DNA of 64,000 bases from Pontibacillus litoralis JSM 072002. Lineage in GTDB: Bacteria > Bacillota > Bacilli > Bacillales > BH030062. The DNA lies in assembly GCF_000775615.1 (NCBI RefSeq), contig NZ_AVPG01000001.1, positions 398,074-462,073 of the forward strand. Reading direction: 5' to 3'. Under the pieces are notes generated by a model. The model did no database searches and had not been told where the DNA came from. It worked only from the letters and a program-made list of their open reading frames with translations. The translations under genes and the position numbers were made by a program. How positions within the stretch are numbered: position 1 is the stretch's first letter; every line of letters begins with the position of its first letter. Shown piece by piece: positions 19,733 to 29,517 of this stretch.

Positions 19733-19911
19733 TGCACACGCCTCCAATATTGTTTATGAATCGATCAAAATATGATACGTTTTTAATAATTAGAAATAAT
19801 TATAGCTAACATCAAATTAAATGTCATCCATATAATTTGAGAAAAAAGCTAATAAATCCATAGAATCCTCCAATAAATTAAATAACCCTTTAGAAGAAAG
19901 GAAAGAGGTAT

Positions 19912-22068
19912 GTGAAAGAACGCATTTTCTCCTTAGACATTGGAACTAGAACGGTAGTTGGTACCATACTAGAAAAGAAAGCGGAAAAGTATCAAGTTAT
20001 AGATTACTGTAGTGTAGAACATAACGAACGTTCCATGGTTGATGGACAGATTCATGACGTCGTATCCGTTGCTAAGATCATTCAATCCGTTAAAGAGCAA
20101 TTAGAACGTAATCATGGTCCGTTACATAAAGTATGTGTTGCTGCGGCTGGTCGTGCTTTGAAAACAAAAAAAATCGAAGTCCAACATGACATTACGAAAT
20201 ACCCTTTACTAAACGAAGAGGATGTTACCCATTTAGAGTTAAGTGCAGTACAACAAGCTCAGTATGAATTAGCTACTGAAGAACAAGAAACAAATAGCAC
20301 TCATTATTACTGTGTCGGTTACTCCGTTTTACACTTTACGTTAGATCATGAGGAAATCGTCTCTTTAATTGATCAACGAGGGGATACAGCTTCCGTCGAA
20401 ATTATAGCTACCTTCCTTCCAAAAGTCGTTGTAGAATCATTACTTGCAGCATTAAAACGTGCAAGCCTTGAAATGGAAGCTCTCACTCTCGAGCCAATAG
20501 CTGCCATCAACGTACTTATTCCTCCTACGATGAGACGTCTCAACGTCGCGCTTGTCGATATTGGAGCAGGAACGAGCGATATTGCTATTACAGAGCATGG
20601 TACTGTGACAGCTTATGGAATGGTTCCTATTGCTGGAGATGAAATTACTGAAGCATTAAGTGACCAATATTTATTAGATTTTCCGTTAGCAGAGAAGGCG
20701 AAACGACAACTAACAGAAGAACATTCTATAACTGTAACAGACATATTAGGATTTGAAACCGAGGTAAGCTATGATGAAGCCATTACTTCCATAGAGGAGT
20801 CGATTGAAAAGCTAAGTTCAGCTATTAGAGATGAATTATTACGATTAAATGCTCGAGCTCCTAAAGCAGTGATGCTCGTTGGTGGTGGTAGTTTAACACC
20901 GAACTTAACGAAAAGCTTAGCTACAAAACTATCCTTACCTGAAAATAGAGTAGCCATCAGAGGAGTTGACGCTATTGCAGCTTTACAAGTATCTGATAAC
21001 GTACCAATTGGACCAGAGTTTGTAACGCCTATTGGCATTGCAATTGCATCTCAACAAAGCCCTGTTCACTATATTAGTGTTCAAGTAAACGAACGTGTTA
21101 TTCGGTTGTTTGATATGAAATCATTAACCGTTGGAGATTGCTTACTTGCCGCAGGAATTAAAATGAACAAACTATATGGAAGACCAGGTACAGCATATTT
21201 CATTCAAATGAATGGAAGCGAGATGACATTACCAGGTCAATTTGGAGATGCTCCGATCATTTTATGCAACGATAAACCATGCTCATTACAGGATTCCATT
21301 AAACAAGGGGACCAAATCACCGTTGAAAGAGGTACAGACGGTCTCGCTCCAACTGTAACAATCGAAGATCTTGTCGGTGATTTACCGGTAATTTCTGTTA
21401 TTTGGAATGACACGTCTTATGAAGTAAAGCCTACAATTACTGTCAATGGCTCTATCGCTCAACCAAATTATGTTATACAAGATAACGATAAAATACAATG
21501 GAACACCCTTTCTACCATTGGTGACTTCTTTACTGCTATTGACGAACAAAGAATTGTCGAACAATGTACACCCGTAACCGTGTATGTTAATGAACAACAG
21601 TATGAGCTCCCCTACTCTTTGATAGAATTGAAACGAAATGGGATACTTGTAAAGATGGAAACTCCTATCTGTAACAATGATGTGCTTGAAACCTCATCAC
21701 ATCATGCTCTAACCGTTTCTTCCTTACTAAACACCTTACAAGAAACATTAACCTACAGCATTCCTGTTTCTTTTAATGGAGAAATGGTTACGTTATCTAA
21801 GCCAAAAGCAGAGTTAAGAAGAAATGGCGTGCTTTTAGAAGAGAATAGCATATTACATCATAGAGACTACCTAACGATGACGGAATTCCCAATGGAACCA
21901 TTTATTTTCCAAGACATCTTTCGTTTTGTTGATGTCCATTTAGACAACACTTCAGGGCGAAGTTATCAACTGTTTAAAAACGGAAAAGAGGCCACTTTTT
22001 TAGAATCATTAGCGCCTGGGGATAAATTAGAGCTAAGATGGTCGACTAATCACGCCTTAATGCAATAA
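19912..22068 (+). CDS. FtsA/PilM-like actin-fold ATPase with long C-terminal extension
   Basis: Protein of 718 residues. The first 340 residues have the FtsA/PilM pattern: phosphate-1 loop SLDIGTRTVVG, phosphate-2 loop ALVDIGAGTSDIAI and adenosine motif MLVGGGSLTPNL. The remaining 380 residues hold repeated beta-rich units of unknown family (for example GDCLLAAGIKMNKLYGRPGT). Such proteins are often annotated as cell division FtsA in Bacillaceae, but the true FtsA is shorter and lies with ftsZ, so a separate cytoskeletal or envelope role is possible. The start is GTG after GGAAAGAGG. No B. subtilis counterpart is known at this locus. Confidence 0.85.
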   Translation: MKERIFSLDIGTRTVVGTILEKKAEKYQVIDYCSVEHNERSMVDGQIHDVVSVAKIIQSVKEQLERNHGPLHKVCVAAAGRALKTKKIEVQHDITKYPLLNEEDVTHLELSAVQQAQYELATEEQETNSTHYYCVGYSVLHFTLDHEEIVSLIDQRGDTASVEIIATFLPKVVVESLLAALKRASLEMEALTLEPIAAINVLIPPTMRRLNVALVDIGAGTSDIAITEHGTVTAYGMVPIAGDEITEALSDQYLLDFPLAEKAKRQLTEEHSITVTDILGFETEVSYDEAITSIEESIEKLSSAIRDELLRLNARAPKAVMLVGGGSLTPNLTKSLATKLSLPENRVAIRGVDAIAALQVSDNVPIGPEFVTPIGIAIASQQSPVHYISVQVNERVIRLFDMKSLTVGDCLLAAGIKMNKLYGRPGTAYFIQMNGSEMTLPGQFGDAPIILCNDKPCSLQDSIKQGDQITVERGTDGLAPTVTIEDLVGDLPVISVIWNDTSYEVKPTITVNGSIAQPNYVIQDNDKIQWNTLSTIGDFFTAIDEQRIVEQCTPVTVYVNEQQYELPYSLIELKRNGILVKMETPICNNDVLETSSHHALTVSSLLNTLQETLTYSIPVSFNGEMVTLSKPKAELRRNGVLLEENSILHHRDYLTMTEFPMEPFIFQDIFRFVDVHLDNTSGRSYQLFKNGKEATFLESLAPGDKLELRWSTNHALMQ

Positions 22069-22078
22069 CACACACATT

Positions 22079-22117
22079 AAAGCTAATCCTATATAAAAAT
22101 AGGATTAGCTTTTTTGT
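22079..22117. terminator. Bidirectional terminator
   Basis: Perfect AAAGCTAATCCTAT / ATAGGATTAGCTTT hairpin with T tracts both ways, between the FtsA-like gene and ytxJ. Confidence 0.95.
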
Positions 22118-22440
22118 TGCTCTGCATCTCGTAAAGATTGCACTGTAATAGAATAATGAGAGGCATTCCATCGTACGTCGCCATTTTCAAACAGTAACAC
22201 TTGTGGTGATTCATGCTTTATATGAAACTGCTCTGCAATATAAGTAGAAAGTTCACGCGCTTGTTGTATAGGTAGCACATACATTTGCGTTTCCGTTTCT
22301 TTAGCGTACAACTCAAATGTACGTTTCGCTTCTGCACTAATCGGACATGTTAAACTATGCTTCAAAAGCAAAATAGAGGTGCTATCCTCTAATGCTTGGT
22401 GCAGGGCTTGCTTCTGATCTATTATTTGTATTTCCAACAT
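22105..22440 (-). CDS. ytxJ: Bacillithiol-system redox protein YtxJ
   Basis: Monothiol thioredoxin-fold protein of 111 residues. The single active cysteine is in HSLTCPIS (Cys32 region), typical of YtxJ/BrxC-type bacilliredoxins that remove bacillithiol from proteins. It is the last gene of the ytxGHJ cluster, a SigB-dependent stress operon in B. subtilis. The stop codon lies within a bidirectional terminator, and a second terminator separates it from ytxH. Confidence 0.9.
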   Translation of the reverse strand: MLEIQIIDQKQALHQALEDSTSILLLKHSLTCPISAEAKRTFELYAKETETQMYVLPIQQARELSTYIAEQFHIKHESPQVLLFENGDVRWNASHYSITVQSLRDAEQQKS

Positions 22441-22473
22441 ACTCCCTCCTGTTTTTCAAAATTCGGCTCATTG

Positions 22474-22510
22474 AAAAAAGCTACAGGCATATTGTGTATG
22501 CCAGCAGCTC
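22474..22510 (-). terminator. Hairpin between ytxH and ytxJ
   Basis: GGCATA/TATGCC core with outer AGCT pairing and six T residues on the minus strand. It may reduce read-through into ytxJ. Confidence 0.75.
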
Positions 22511-22522
22511 ATTCAATCTATA

Positions 22523-22978
22523 TTATACTTGTGTATTAGACGCTACTTCCTGCTGTCGGTGTAATTCCTCTGCTGCTTCCTCAATAGCTTCTGCAACCTC
22601 TTCTGCAACATCCTCTGCAACTTCTTCCCACTCTTCTTGCTTATACTTGATACCATCTACTGTGCTTTTTACTTTGTCACTTAATTGCTGAGACTTATCT
22701 GAAACATTTTTAGACCAATCAGCTGTCGTTTGTTTCGCTTTCTCACTAAACTCATTTCCTTTATCATATGCCATGTCTTTCCATTCCATAGCGCGGTCAC
22801 GCACTTGTGTAGCACCTTCATTTAAATCGTCACGCATTTCTTTTCCAGATTTAGGTGCAAACAATAAAGCAACGGAAGCTCCTACGATTCCACCAATTAA
22901 AGAACCAATAAGAAAATCCTTACTGTTAATGTTCCCACTTTGATTGTTTTGCTCGTTATTTTGCTGCTGATTACTCAT
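22523..22978 (-). CDS. ytxH: General stress protein YtxH
   Basis: YtxH-family protein of 151 residues with an N-terminal Gln/Asn-rich stretch, one glycine-rich membrane segment (LIGSLIGGIVGASVALLFAP, about residues 26-45) and a long amphipathic, Lys/Glu-rich C-terminal helix ending in an Ala/Glu-rich tract. The function is unknown; the B. subtilis homologue is a SigB general stress protein. It is 12 bases behind ytxG and has an AAGGAGG site. Confidence 0.92.
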   Translation of the reverse strand: MSNQQQNNEQNNQSGNINSKDFLIGSLIGGIVGASVALLFAPKSGKEMRDDLNEGATQVRDRAMEWKDMAYDKGNEFSEKAKQTTADWSKNVSDKSQQLSDKVKSTVDGIKYKQEEWEEVAEDVAEEVAEAIEEAAEELHRQQEVASNTQV

Positions 22979-22990
22979 TATTATTCCTCC

Positions 22991-23413
22991 TTATTTAGAA
23001 GCAGATTTAGTATGTTGCCATTTTTTATATAAATCAATGGCAACTTGCCCCCACTTTAACGTTTGTGTAGTATATTCATCTTCTTGTTTAGCAGATTGAT
23101 GCAAATTAGATGATACTTCATGAATGGATTGGTTAAAGTCATTCAATGTATCTCCAATTCCTTTTAACCCATCTACAAGAGAATTGAGTTTCTCGCTTTT
23201 TGTATGAACATCTTCTGTTAACGCATTAGTCTTCTGCAATAAAGAAGTTGTTTCTGTGTTAATACCTTCTATTTGCGTTTCTAAATTTGTTAACGTAGTA
23301 CTCATATTTGCCATTGTTTGTTGCGTCGCTTTCAACGTTTTCACAATATAAATGACTAAAATGGAAAAGGAAATTGCAAATACAACAGCCGCAAGATATA
23401 GTAAGACAATCAC
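22991..23413 (-). CDS. ytxG: YtxG, DUF948 family protein
   Basis: Protein of 140 residues with an N-terminal membrane helix (about 3-25) and a long coiled coil, typical of DUF948. The function is unknown. It is the first gene of ytxG-ytxH-ytxJ. The start appears to be GTG, with AAGGAG 13 bases upstream, longer than usual. Confidence 0.88.
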   Translation of the reverse strand: MIVLLYLAAVVFAISFSILVIYIVKTLKATQQTMANMSTTLTNLETQIEGINTETTSLLQKTNALTEDVHTKSEKLNSLVDGLKGIGDTLNDFNQSIHEVSSNLHQSAKQEDEYTTQTLKWGQVAIDLYKKWQHTKSASK

Positions 23414-23577
23414 TTCTAGTCATTCACTCCTTTGTATGTATCATTAGCGTTAATAGAAACTGTTTCTAACCTTTTCTATTACAGCTAAAAAACATAACGT
23501 CTTTGACTCTTACTTATTTAATTCGCCTTTCCTTCTCTAAAATCCTTCAATTATTTCTTTTTTTATGAACAAATGTT

Positions 23578-23626
23578 TTTAAAAAGCGCTTGATTTCTTT
23601 CAATATCAATAGAAATCAATCGCTTC
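23578..23626 (-). terminator. murC terminator
   Basis: Fourteen-base arms AAGCGATTGATTTC / GAAATCAAGCGCTT followed by TTTTT on the minus strand. Confidence 0.9.
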
Positions 23627-23632
23627 TTATAG

Positions 23633-24931
23633 TTATTGCGTTATTCGTTTTTCATAAGCCTCCTGGAATTTCTGAATATCTCCAGCACCCATGAAAATAA
23701 GTACGCTATTATCATATTGCTTCAATACTTCCGTTTGGTCTATCGCCAATAAATGCGCGCCTTCCATTTTCCCTTGCAGATCCTCAATCGATAATTTTCC
23801 CGAATCTTCACGTGCTGACCCAAAAATATCACATAAATAGACAACATCCGCCTCTTGAAGACTGTCTGCAAACTCTTGTAAGAACGTGCGAGTACGCGTG
23901 TACGTATGAGGTTGAAATATAGCTACAATTTGTTTATCATGATACTTTTTCCTTGCTGATTCAATGGTCGCTTCAATTTCTCTCGGGTGATGAGCATAAT
24001 CATCAATGATAATTTGGTCATAAACTTTCTTTTCTGTGAAACGGCGTTTAACTCCTTTAAATGTCGCGAGGTGCTTAATTTCTTCTGCTGAAATTTGTTC
24101 ATATTGACAAAGAGCAATAACAGACAGAGCATTTAACACGCTGTGATTCCCATAAGTCGGAATTAGGAATTGATCATAATACGTATTTCGCACGAACACA
24201 TCAAAGGTTGTTCCTTTCTCATCTTCTGTCACATTTTTAGCTTGGAAATCGTTCCCTTCGTTAAATCCATAATAAACTACAGGAACTTTCGCTTGAATTT
24301 GTTGCAAATATTCATCATCTCCACAAGCGATGATGCCTTTCTTCACCTTTGCAGCCATTTCCTGAAAGGCAAGTAATACATCGTCAATGCTCGTGAAATA
24401 ATCCGGATGATCAAAATCAACGTTCGTCATAATTGCATAATCAGGTTTATATGCTAAAAAATGACGTCGATATTCACACGCTTCAAATACAAAATATTGA
24501 CTATTTTCATGCCCTTTCCCAGTACCATCACCAATTAGATATGACGTCGGTCTAACCGCACTTAATACGTGAGATAATAAACCTGTTGTAGACGTTTTCC
24601 CGTGTGCTCCTGTTACTGCTACACTCGTACATTGTTGTAAATAATCCCCTAGAAAATCATGGTATCGATAAAAAGGGACACCAAGCTCTTTAGCAGCCTT
24701 GATTTCTACATGGTCATCCCCAAATGCATTTCCAGCAATAACCGTTATCCCTTCTTGAATATTATCTTTTGAAAAAGGTAGTATTGGTATATTTTTCGTC
24801 TCTAAATTCGCTTGTGTAAAAAAACGTTTCTCCACATCAGATCCTTGGACCTGTTCGCCTGCATCATAAAGAATTTGTGCCAATGCACTCATTCCCGTAC
24901 CTTTGATACCAACAAAATGGTAAATTGTCAT
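23633..24931 (-). CDS. murC: UDP-N-acetylmuramate--L-alanine ligase
   Basis: Mur ligase of 432 residues that adds L-Ala to UDP-MurNAc. Visible are the N-terminal Rossmann motif [13 protein letters not shown], the ATP loop [12 protein letters not shown], and the C-terminal domain containing [17 protein letters not shown]. The ATG is nine bases behind GGAGGT. The gene stands upstream of ytxG as in B. subtilis and ends at its own terminator. Confidence 0.97.
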   Translation of the reverse strand: MTIYHFVGIKGTGMSALAQILYDAGEQVQGSDVEKRFFTQANLETKNIPILPFSKDNIQEGITVIAGNAFGDDHVEIKAAKELGVPFYRYHDFLGDYLQQCTSVAVTGAHGKTSTTGLLSHVLSAVRPTSYLIGDGTGKGHENSQYFVFEACEYRRHFLAYKPDYAIMTNVDFDHPDYFTSIDDVLLAFQEMAAKVKKGIIACGDDEYLQQIQAKVPVVYYGFNEGNDFQAKNVTEDEKGTTFDVFVRNTYYDQFLIPTYGNHSVLNALSVIALCQYEQISAEEIKHLATFKGVKRRFTEKKVYDQIIIDDYAHHPREIEATIESARKKYHDKQIVAIFQPHTYTRTRTFLQEFADSLQEADVVYLCDIFGSAREDSGKLSIEDLQGKMEGAHLLAIDQTEVLKQYDNSVLIFMGAGDIQKFQEAYEKRITQ

Positions 24932-25153
24932 AATGTTAGAACCTCCACAATAAATACATCATTTCTATATAAAACATAGTATATGTATTTCTATTCAATT
25001 TGCTCAAAAAAGCACCCGTCTTTTCCTACCCGTACATTATAGCAAAACCTACAAGCATAGGAAATGAATTATCAAAAACTCAGCCACTAAGCCTAGGAAT
25101 ATCGATGAAATGTGAGCTAATATTACTACATAATACGCATAAAATTCTATTAG

Positions 25154-25184
25154 AAAAGGTTGACATCAATATGTCAACCTTTTT
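25154..25184. terminator. Terminator after the nicotinate phosphoribosyltransferase gene
   Basis: Perfect AAAAGGTTGACAT / ATGTCAACCTTTT hairpin with a four-base loop next to the stop codon. Confidence 0.92.
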
Positions 25185-25185
25185 G

Positions 25186-26289
25186 TTAACAGTATTCCAC
25201 TTTTTCCAAACGATGATTAGGGCGAAAACGACGACCTTCCTTCGCTTCAGGCTTACCGTTTAGTAATACGTTGTCTCCAGTAAAGGAAGTATTTATTTTT
25301 AACAAACTGCTTCCTACACCGTAAATATCAACCGGAACTCTAAGCTCCTCAAATTGTCTAATACGATCTTCTGTAAAGCCACCGCTCACAACAATTTTTA
25401 CATGGTTATATCCTTCTGCATCTAGAGCTTTGCGAAGAGCAAAGATTAACTCAGGATTTACCCCTCTAGGGTCAAAAGTCCCCATTAAATGTTGGTTACG
25501 TAAGAAATATTTATCCACTAGTGTTCTAGAAGTATCCACACGAACACCTTTCAGTTCTTCTCCAAACTCACGTGCTACTTTTAAGGAATCGGTAATCACA
25601 TCATTGTTATAGTCTACTAAAGCAATTAGCTCGTCGTCTGGATATTGCTGATAATAAGCTTTTGAAGCAGCTACAACATCACCTTGAAACATTTGGATAA
25701 GGGCATGTGGCATAGTTCCCATCCCCTCTTTCCCCCACCATTCATTCATCGCGTGGGTGGCTTGAGCGGTTGAACCAGCAATATACGCTGCATAACCATC
25801 CCCAGCTTGTTGCGTATAATGATCATCTCGATCACCCATAAAAATAACAGGCTTTTGTTTCCCGGATGTTCGCGCTGCCTTTACGACGTTATATACGTTC
25901 GTAGCAACAGATGTTCGGCGTGATAGAATACCGTCAATCATTCCTTCTAAAAAGCCAAAGTATTGATACGGCCCTGTTATTGTCAATACGGTTTCAAACG
26001 GACGAATTCGGTCACCATCCTTCAAGGAATGAATCTCTAATTGCTCAGGGTGTTCCGCAAAAGTATGAATAAGTGCGATTGCTTCATCAGACCCACATAA
26101 AACAGCCTCTCTCTTTTGGAAAAATTGCATCGTAACATAATTATCCGGAAGGCTTTTCTCCACTATTTCCTTCGTTTTTAAAAAGTAAACCGCAGAAAAC
26201 CAACCTTCTTTAATGCGTTGGTCAAATTTAAACGTTCGATTCGTTAAACGTTTAATTTCACCTTTCATCTTCATTTCGATTTCTTTCAT
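25186..26289 (-). CDS. Nicotinate phosphoribosyltransferase family protein
   Basis: Protein of 367 residues of the NAPRTase/quinolinate phosphoribosyltransferase superfamily, giving nicotinate mononucleotide from nicotinate and PRPP in NAD salvage. Support comes from the conserved core MGDRDDHYTQQAGDGYAAYI, the central VDYNNDV and VRVDTSRTL strands, and the phosphate-binding IVVSGGFTEDRIRQ...YGVGSSL. It is shorter than PncB (about 490 residues) and belongs to the compact subgroup. An AAGGAG site is 11 bases before the ATG; internal ATGs at codons 6 and 8 are alternatives. Confidence 0.87.
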   Translation of the reverse strand: MKEIEMKMKGEIKRLTNRTFKFDQRIKEGWFSAVYFLKTKEIVEKSLPDNYVTMQFFQKREAVLCGSDEAIALIHTFAEHPEQLEIHSLKDGDRIRPFETVLTITGPYQYFGFLEGMIDGILSRRTSVATNVYNVVKAARTSGKQKPVIFMGDRDDHYTQQAGDGYAAYIAGSTAQATHAMNEWWGKEGMGTMPHALIQMFQGDVVAASKAYYQQYPDDELIALVDYNNDVITDSLKVAREFGEELKGVRVDTSRTLVDKYFLRNQHLMGTFDPRGVNPELIFALRKALDAEGYNHVKIVVSGGFTEDRIRQFEELRVPVDIYGVGSSLLKINTSFTGDNVLLNGKPEAKEGRRFRPNHRLEKVEYC

Positions 26290-26383
26290 TTCTACGTTAA
26301 CTCCTTATCGAGTCTACTTTTGTCCAAAATACGTTCCTTAATTACTAATAGTATATAATTCTAGGTAGTTCGACAAGCTATGT

Positions 26384-28708
26384 TTACAAATCTTTATGAT
26401 TATTTTGTCTCATTTCCTCGAAACTAGCTGAATCAACATACACATCTCTTGGTTTACTACCTTTGGAAGGTGAGATAATTCCTTTCTCTTCCATGGTGTC
26501 AATTAATCGAGCAGCTCGATTATATCCTACTTTAAACCTTCTTTGAAGTAAAGAAGCGCTCGCTCCGTTTTGTTGAATAACAAATTCAACAGCTTCTTCA
26601 AATAAAGCATCTTCATGTTCTTCAACATTCATATGTTGAATCAGTTCTTCTTGCTCGAACTCATATTGTGGTGGAGCAAGCTTCCTTACATAGTTTGTAA
26701 TACGTTCAATTTCTTCATCTGATACAAATGCACCTTGAAGCCTTTTCGTTTCAGCAGACCCATTTTCTAAGAAGAGCATGTCCCCTTTTCCTAGTAACTT
26801 TTCTGCTCCCCCTGTATCAATCATTGTTCTTGAATCGACTTGAGAAGAAACGCTAAAGGCAATCCTGGTCGGAATATTCGCTTTAATTAACCCTGTAATG
26901 ACATCAACAGAAGGTCTCTGAGTAGCTAATAATAAATGAATACCACACGCTCTTGCTTTTTGGGCAATTCGACAAATAGCATCTTCAACATCTTGCGGGG
27001 ATAGCATCATTAAGTCTGCTAACTCATCGATAACGATAACAAGATAAGGCATTTTCTCGTCTTCTCTTCCTTTAGCCTTCACCTTATCATTAAAACGAGC
27101 GATATCTCGTACACTTTCTTCTACAAATTTCTCATACCGTCTTTCCATTTCTTGCACAGCCCATTTCAAAGCAGACGTCGCTGCCTTTACATCTGTTATA
27201 ACAGGGGCAACAAGGTGAGGCAATTCATTATAAGGCGCTAATTCTACCATCTTAGGATCAATTAACAAAAGCTTCACATCTTCATAATGAGATCGATACA
27301 ATATGCTAAGTAAAATCGTGTTAATACATACGCTTTTACCTGAACCTGTTGCACCAGCAATTAAACCATGAGGCATTTTACGAATATCAGTTACAACTGG
27401 CTCTCCACTTAAATCTAAACCTAAACCTACTGACAACGGTGATTCCGCTTGTGTAAATGGCTGGCTTTCAATAATTTCTTGAAAAGCAACTGGTTGCGAT
27501 TTTATATTTGGCACTTCAATTCCTATTGTGCTTTTACCAGGAATGGGTGCTTCCATTCGAATATCTTTAGCAGCCATATTCAATTTAATATCATCCGTTA
27601 AATTAGTAATTTTACTTACTTTGACACCTGGTTCTGGCTGCACTTCAAATCGCGTTACAGAAGGTCCTTTCATCACATGGACGACTTTCGCCTTCACATG
27701 AAAATGCTTTAACGTTGTATTTAACAATTCCGTCTGTTGCTCGATCCATTCCTCATCATTCTCATCCTTAATAGGTGGATCATTTAATAAGTGTTTCGGC
27801 AATGGCGTATACTTTTTCTCTATATGGTTCTCACTTGGCTTTGTATCTATAGTGGCTGCAACTTCCGCTTGAGATGTTTTTTCTTCTGTTTCTTTCTGAT
27901 GATAGTGGCGTTTATCCCTTGGAGTCATAATGACATTAAACGGACGACTTCTTTTGGCTTTCGGTCGTTGCGGTGCTTGAACCGGTTGTTCTACGTTTTG
28001 TCGGTGATTGTTTATTTCACTACGCTCTGGTTCTTTTGATTGCATTTCTTCTTGCACGAGTTCTGTATTGTCGCTAATGGATTGTTGCAACGGTCGCACG
28101 CTCGTTTCAGACTCGTTAGACTCGTTGGAACGTTCGTTTGTTACTTCTTCTATATCGTCCTTTAACAGTTGAGGAGCAATGTCTTCGATAGGTTCATCAG
28201 CACTACGCTCTGGTTCTTCCTTTTGCGTTTTCTCTTCTCCCTGTAATTCTTCTTCCCTATTTACTTGATTAGAAGAAGAGGAATAGCGCGTATATGCTGG
28301 TGTATCCTCGACATCACTATTGACAAACAATCCTTCTCGTTTTCCAAATCCATAAATTGGCGAGGGCACATCAGTAGGAGTGAATGGGCCACCTTTTTTA
28401 TATACATATTCTTCGTTGTTCCTAGTCTTTGTACTCTCATGTTGTTGATTAGTAGGAACATGTTTTACTCTAGCTTGTTTAGTTTCTTGATTTCTTGATT
28501 TATTATTCTTAGACGCTTCACTTGTATGATCCGGAATTACAGGAAAGCGAAATGATCTTTCTTTAGGGTATTCGTAATACATTTTCATCTGTATATCTTC
28601 GTTTGATTGATGTCGCTGTCTGTTAGAAGGCTTATCGGGCTCATGGTCATCCCACTGCTCTTCATCCTCAAACAATTGATTGATCCATTTTTTCATCCGA
28701 TTCCACAT
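26384..28708 (-). CDS. sftA: DNA translocase SftA (FtsK/SpoIIIE family)
   Basis: Protein of 774 residues. Unlike SpoIIIE it has no N-terminal membrane helices; the first 300 residues are hydrophilic and charged, probably septum targeting. The motor domain holds Walker A GATGSGKS and Walker B LVIVIDELADLM, and a C-terminal gamma winged helix (about 700-765) reads sequence polarity. SftA moves chromosome DNA out of the closing septum during vegetative growth. This is the ytpT locus of B. subtilis, upstream of ytpR. Confidence 0.95.
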   Translation of the reverse strand: MWNRMKKWINQLFEDEEQWDDHEPDKPSNRQRHQSNEDIQMKMYYEYPKERSFRFPVIPDHTSEASKNNKSRNQETKQARVKHVPTNQQHESTKTRNNEEYVYKKGGPFTPTDVPSPIYGFGKREGLFVNSDVEDTPAYTRYSSSSNQVNREEELQGEEKTQKEEPERSADEPIEDIAPQLLKDDIEEVTNERSNESNESETSVRPLQQSISDNTELVQEEMQSKEPERSEINNHRQNVEQPVQAPQRPKAKRSRPFNVIMTPRDKRHYHQKETEEKTSQAEVAATIDTKPSENHIEKKYTPLPKHLLNDPPIKDENDEEWIEQQTELLNTTLKHFHVKAKVVHVMKGPSVTRFEVQPEPGVKVSKITNLTDDIKLNMAAKDIRMEAPIPGKSTIGIEVPNIKSQPVAFQEIIESQPFTQAESPLSVGLGLDLSGEPVVTDIRKMPHGLIAGATGSGKSVCINTILLSILYRSHYEDVKLLLIDPKMVELAPYNELPHLVAPVITDVKAATSALKWAVQEMERRYEKFVEESVRDIARFNDKVKAKGREDEKMPYLVIVIDELADLMMLSPQDVEDAICRIAQKARACGIHLLLATQRPSVDVITGLIKANIPTRIAFSVSSQVDSRTMIDTGGAEKLLGKGDMLFLENGSAETKRLQGAFVSDEEIERITNYVRKLAPPQYEFEQEELIQHMNVEEHEDALFEEAVEFVIQQNGASASLLQRRFKVGYNRAARLIDTMEEKGIISPSKGSKPRDVYVDSASFEEMRQNNHKDL

Positions 28709-28849
28709 CGGTACTCACTCTTTCCATATAATAATGATGTTAGCACTGTTTATTCTAACAGGTTTCCTAGACTGTGGGGAGAGTTTTTCCTTGTGCATGG
28801 TTCTCTCCCTTTTTCTATAAGCATTTCGTACTACCCATTAATAAATACG

Positions 28850-28883
28850 AAAAAATCACAATGACTTAGCATTGTGATTTTCT
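28850..28883 (-). terminator. ytpR terminator
   Basis: AAATCACAATG / CATTGTGATTT hairpin followed by a T tract on the minus strand. Confidence 0.9.
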
Positions 28884-28889
28884 GCTTGA

Positions 28890-29495
28890 TTATTGGTTAA
28901 ATGGTGTTCCAATTTCATAGACGTCTTCTAACACAAGAATTCCTTTTTCCTGCGGAGCATCAGGAATACCTAATTCTTTTGCAGAGCAAATCATGCCATT
29001 AGAAGGTACACCTCGTAATTCAGATGCTTTAATTTCTAACCCACTTGGCATCACAGCTCCAACTTTTGCAACAACAACTTTTTGCCCTTGATCAACGTTA
29101 GGTGCGCCACATACAATTTGTAAATGTTCCTCGCCCACATCAACTTGACATACACTCAGCTTATCTGCATTTTCGTGTTGACGACGTTCCATCACGTAAC
29201 CAACAACAAATTTAGGTGATAAATCCACATCTAACGTATCATCTAGGTCATTTTTCTCGAATACAGCCTCAATAGATTTTACTAGCTCTTCCGTTAATGC
29301 AATAGCTCCATTATCTACAAGGTCAAAGTATTCTGAAGCACGAAATATGTTATACCCTAACACATTGCCTTCTTGATCTGTAATTTTAACAACGTCGCCA
29401 AAGTTCTCTGTTTTGACATTATTTCTTTCTTCCCCTTGTGTTAAAGGAAGAATTAGTACATCTCCAATACCTTCACGATTATAAAATACTTGCAT
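28890..29495 (-). CDS. ytpR: tRNA-binding domain protein YtpR
   Basis: Protein of 201 residues with an N-terminal DUF4479 region and a C-terminal EMAP-II/OB-fold tRNA-binding domain (about 95-200; [31 protein letters not shown]), like the N-terminus of PheT but without synthetase modules. The function is not established. It follows ytpQ by 22 bases in the ytpPQR operon order known from B. subtilis. Confidence 0.93.
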   Translation of the reverse strand: MQVFYNREGIGDVLILPLTQGEERNNVKTENFGDVVKITDQEGNVLGYNIFRASEYFDLVDNGAIALTEELVKSIEAVFEKNDLDDTLDVDLSPKFVVGYVMERRQHENADKLSVCQVDVGEEHLQIVCGAPNVDQGQKVVVAKVGAVMPSGLEIKASELRGVPSNGMICSAKELGIPDAPQEKGILVLEDVYEIGTPFNQ

Positions 29496-29517
29496 TTATC
29501 TCGACTTCCTTTCTTAT

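Noticed and set aside
19733..19747. TTG start of aroA at 19747
   Set aside because: These bases contain the GGAGG ribosome binding site of the TTG at 19732, whose product matches the B. subtilis N-terminus.
23414..23500. SigB promoter ahead of ytxG
   Set aside because: A GTTTTT...GGTTAG pair is present, but spacing and -10 sequence do not fit the SigB consensus well enough to call.
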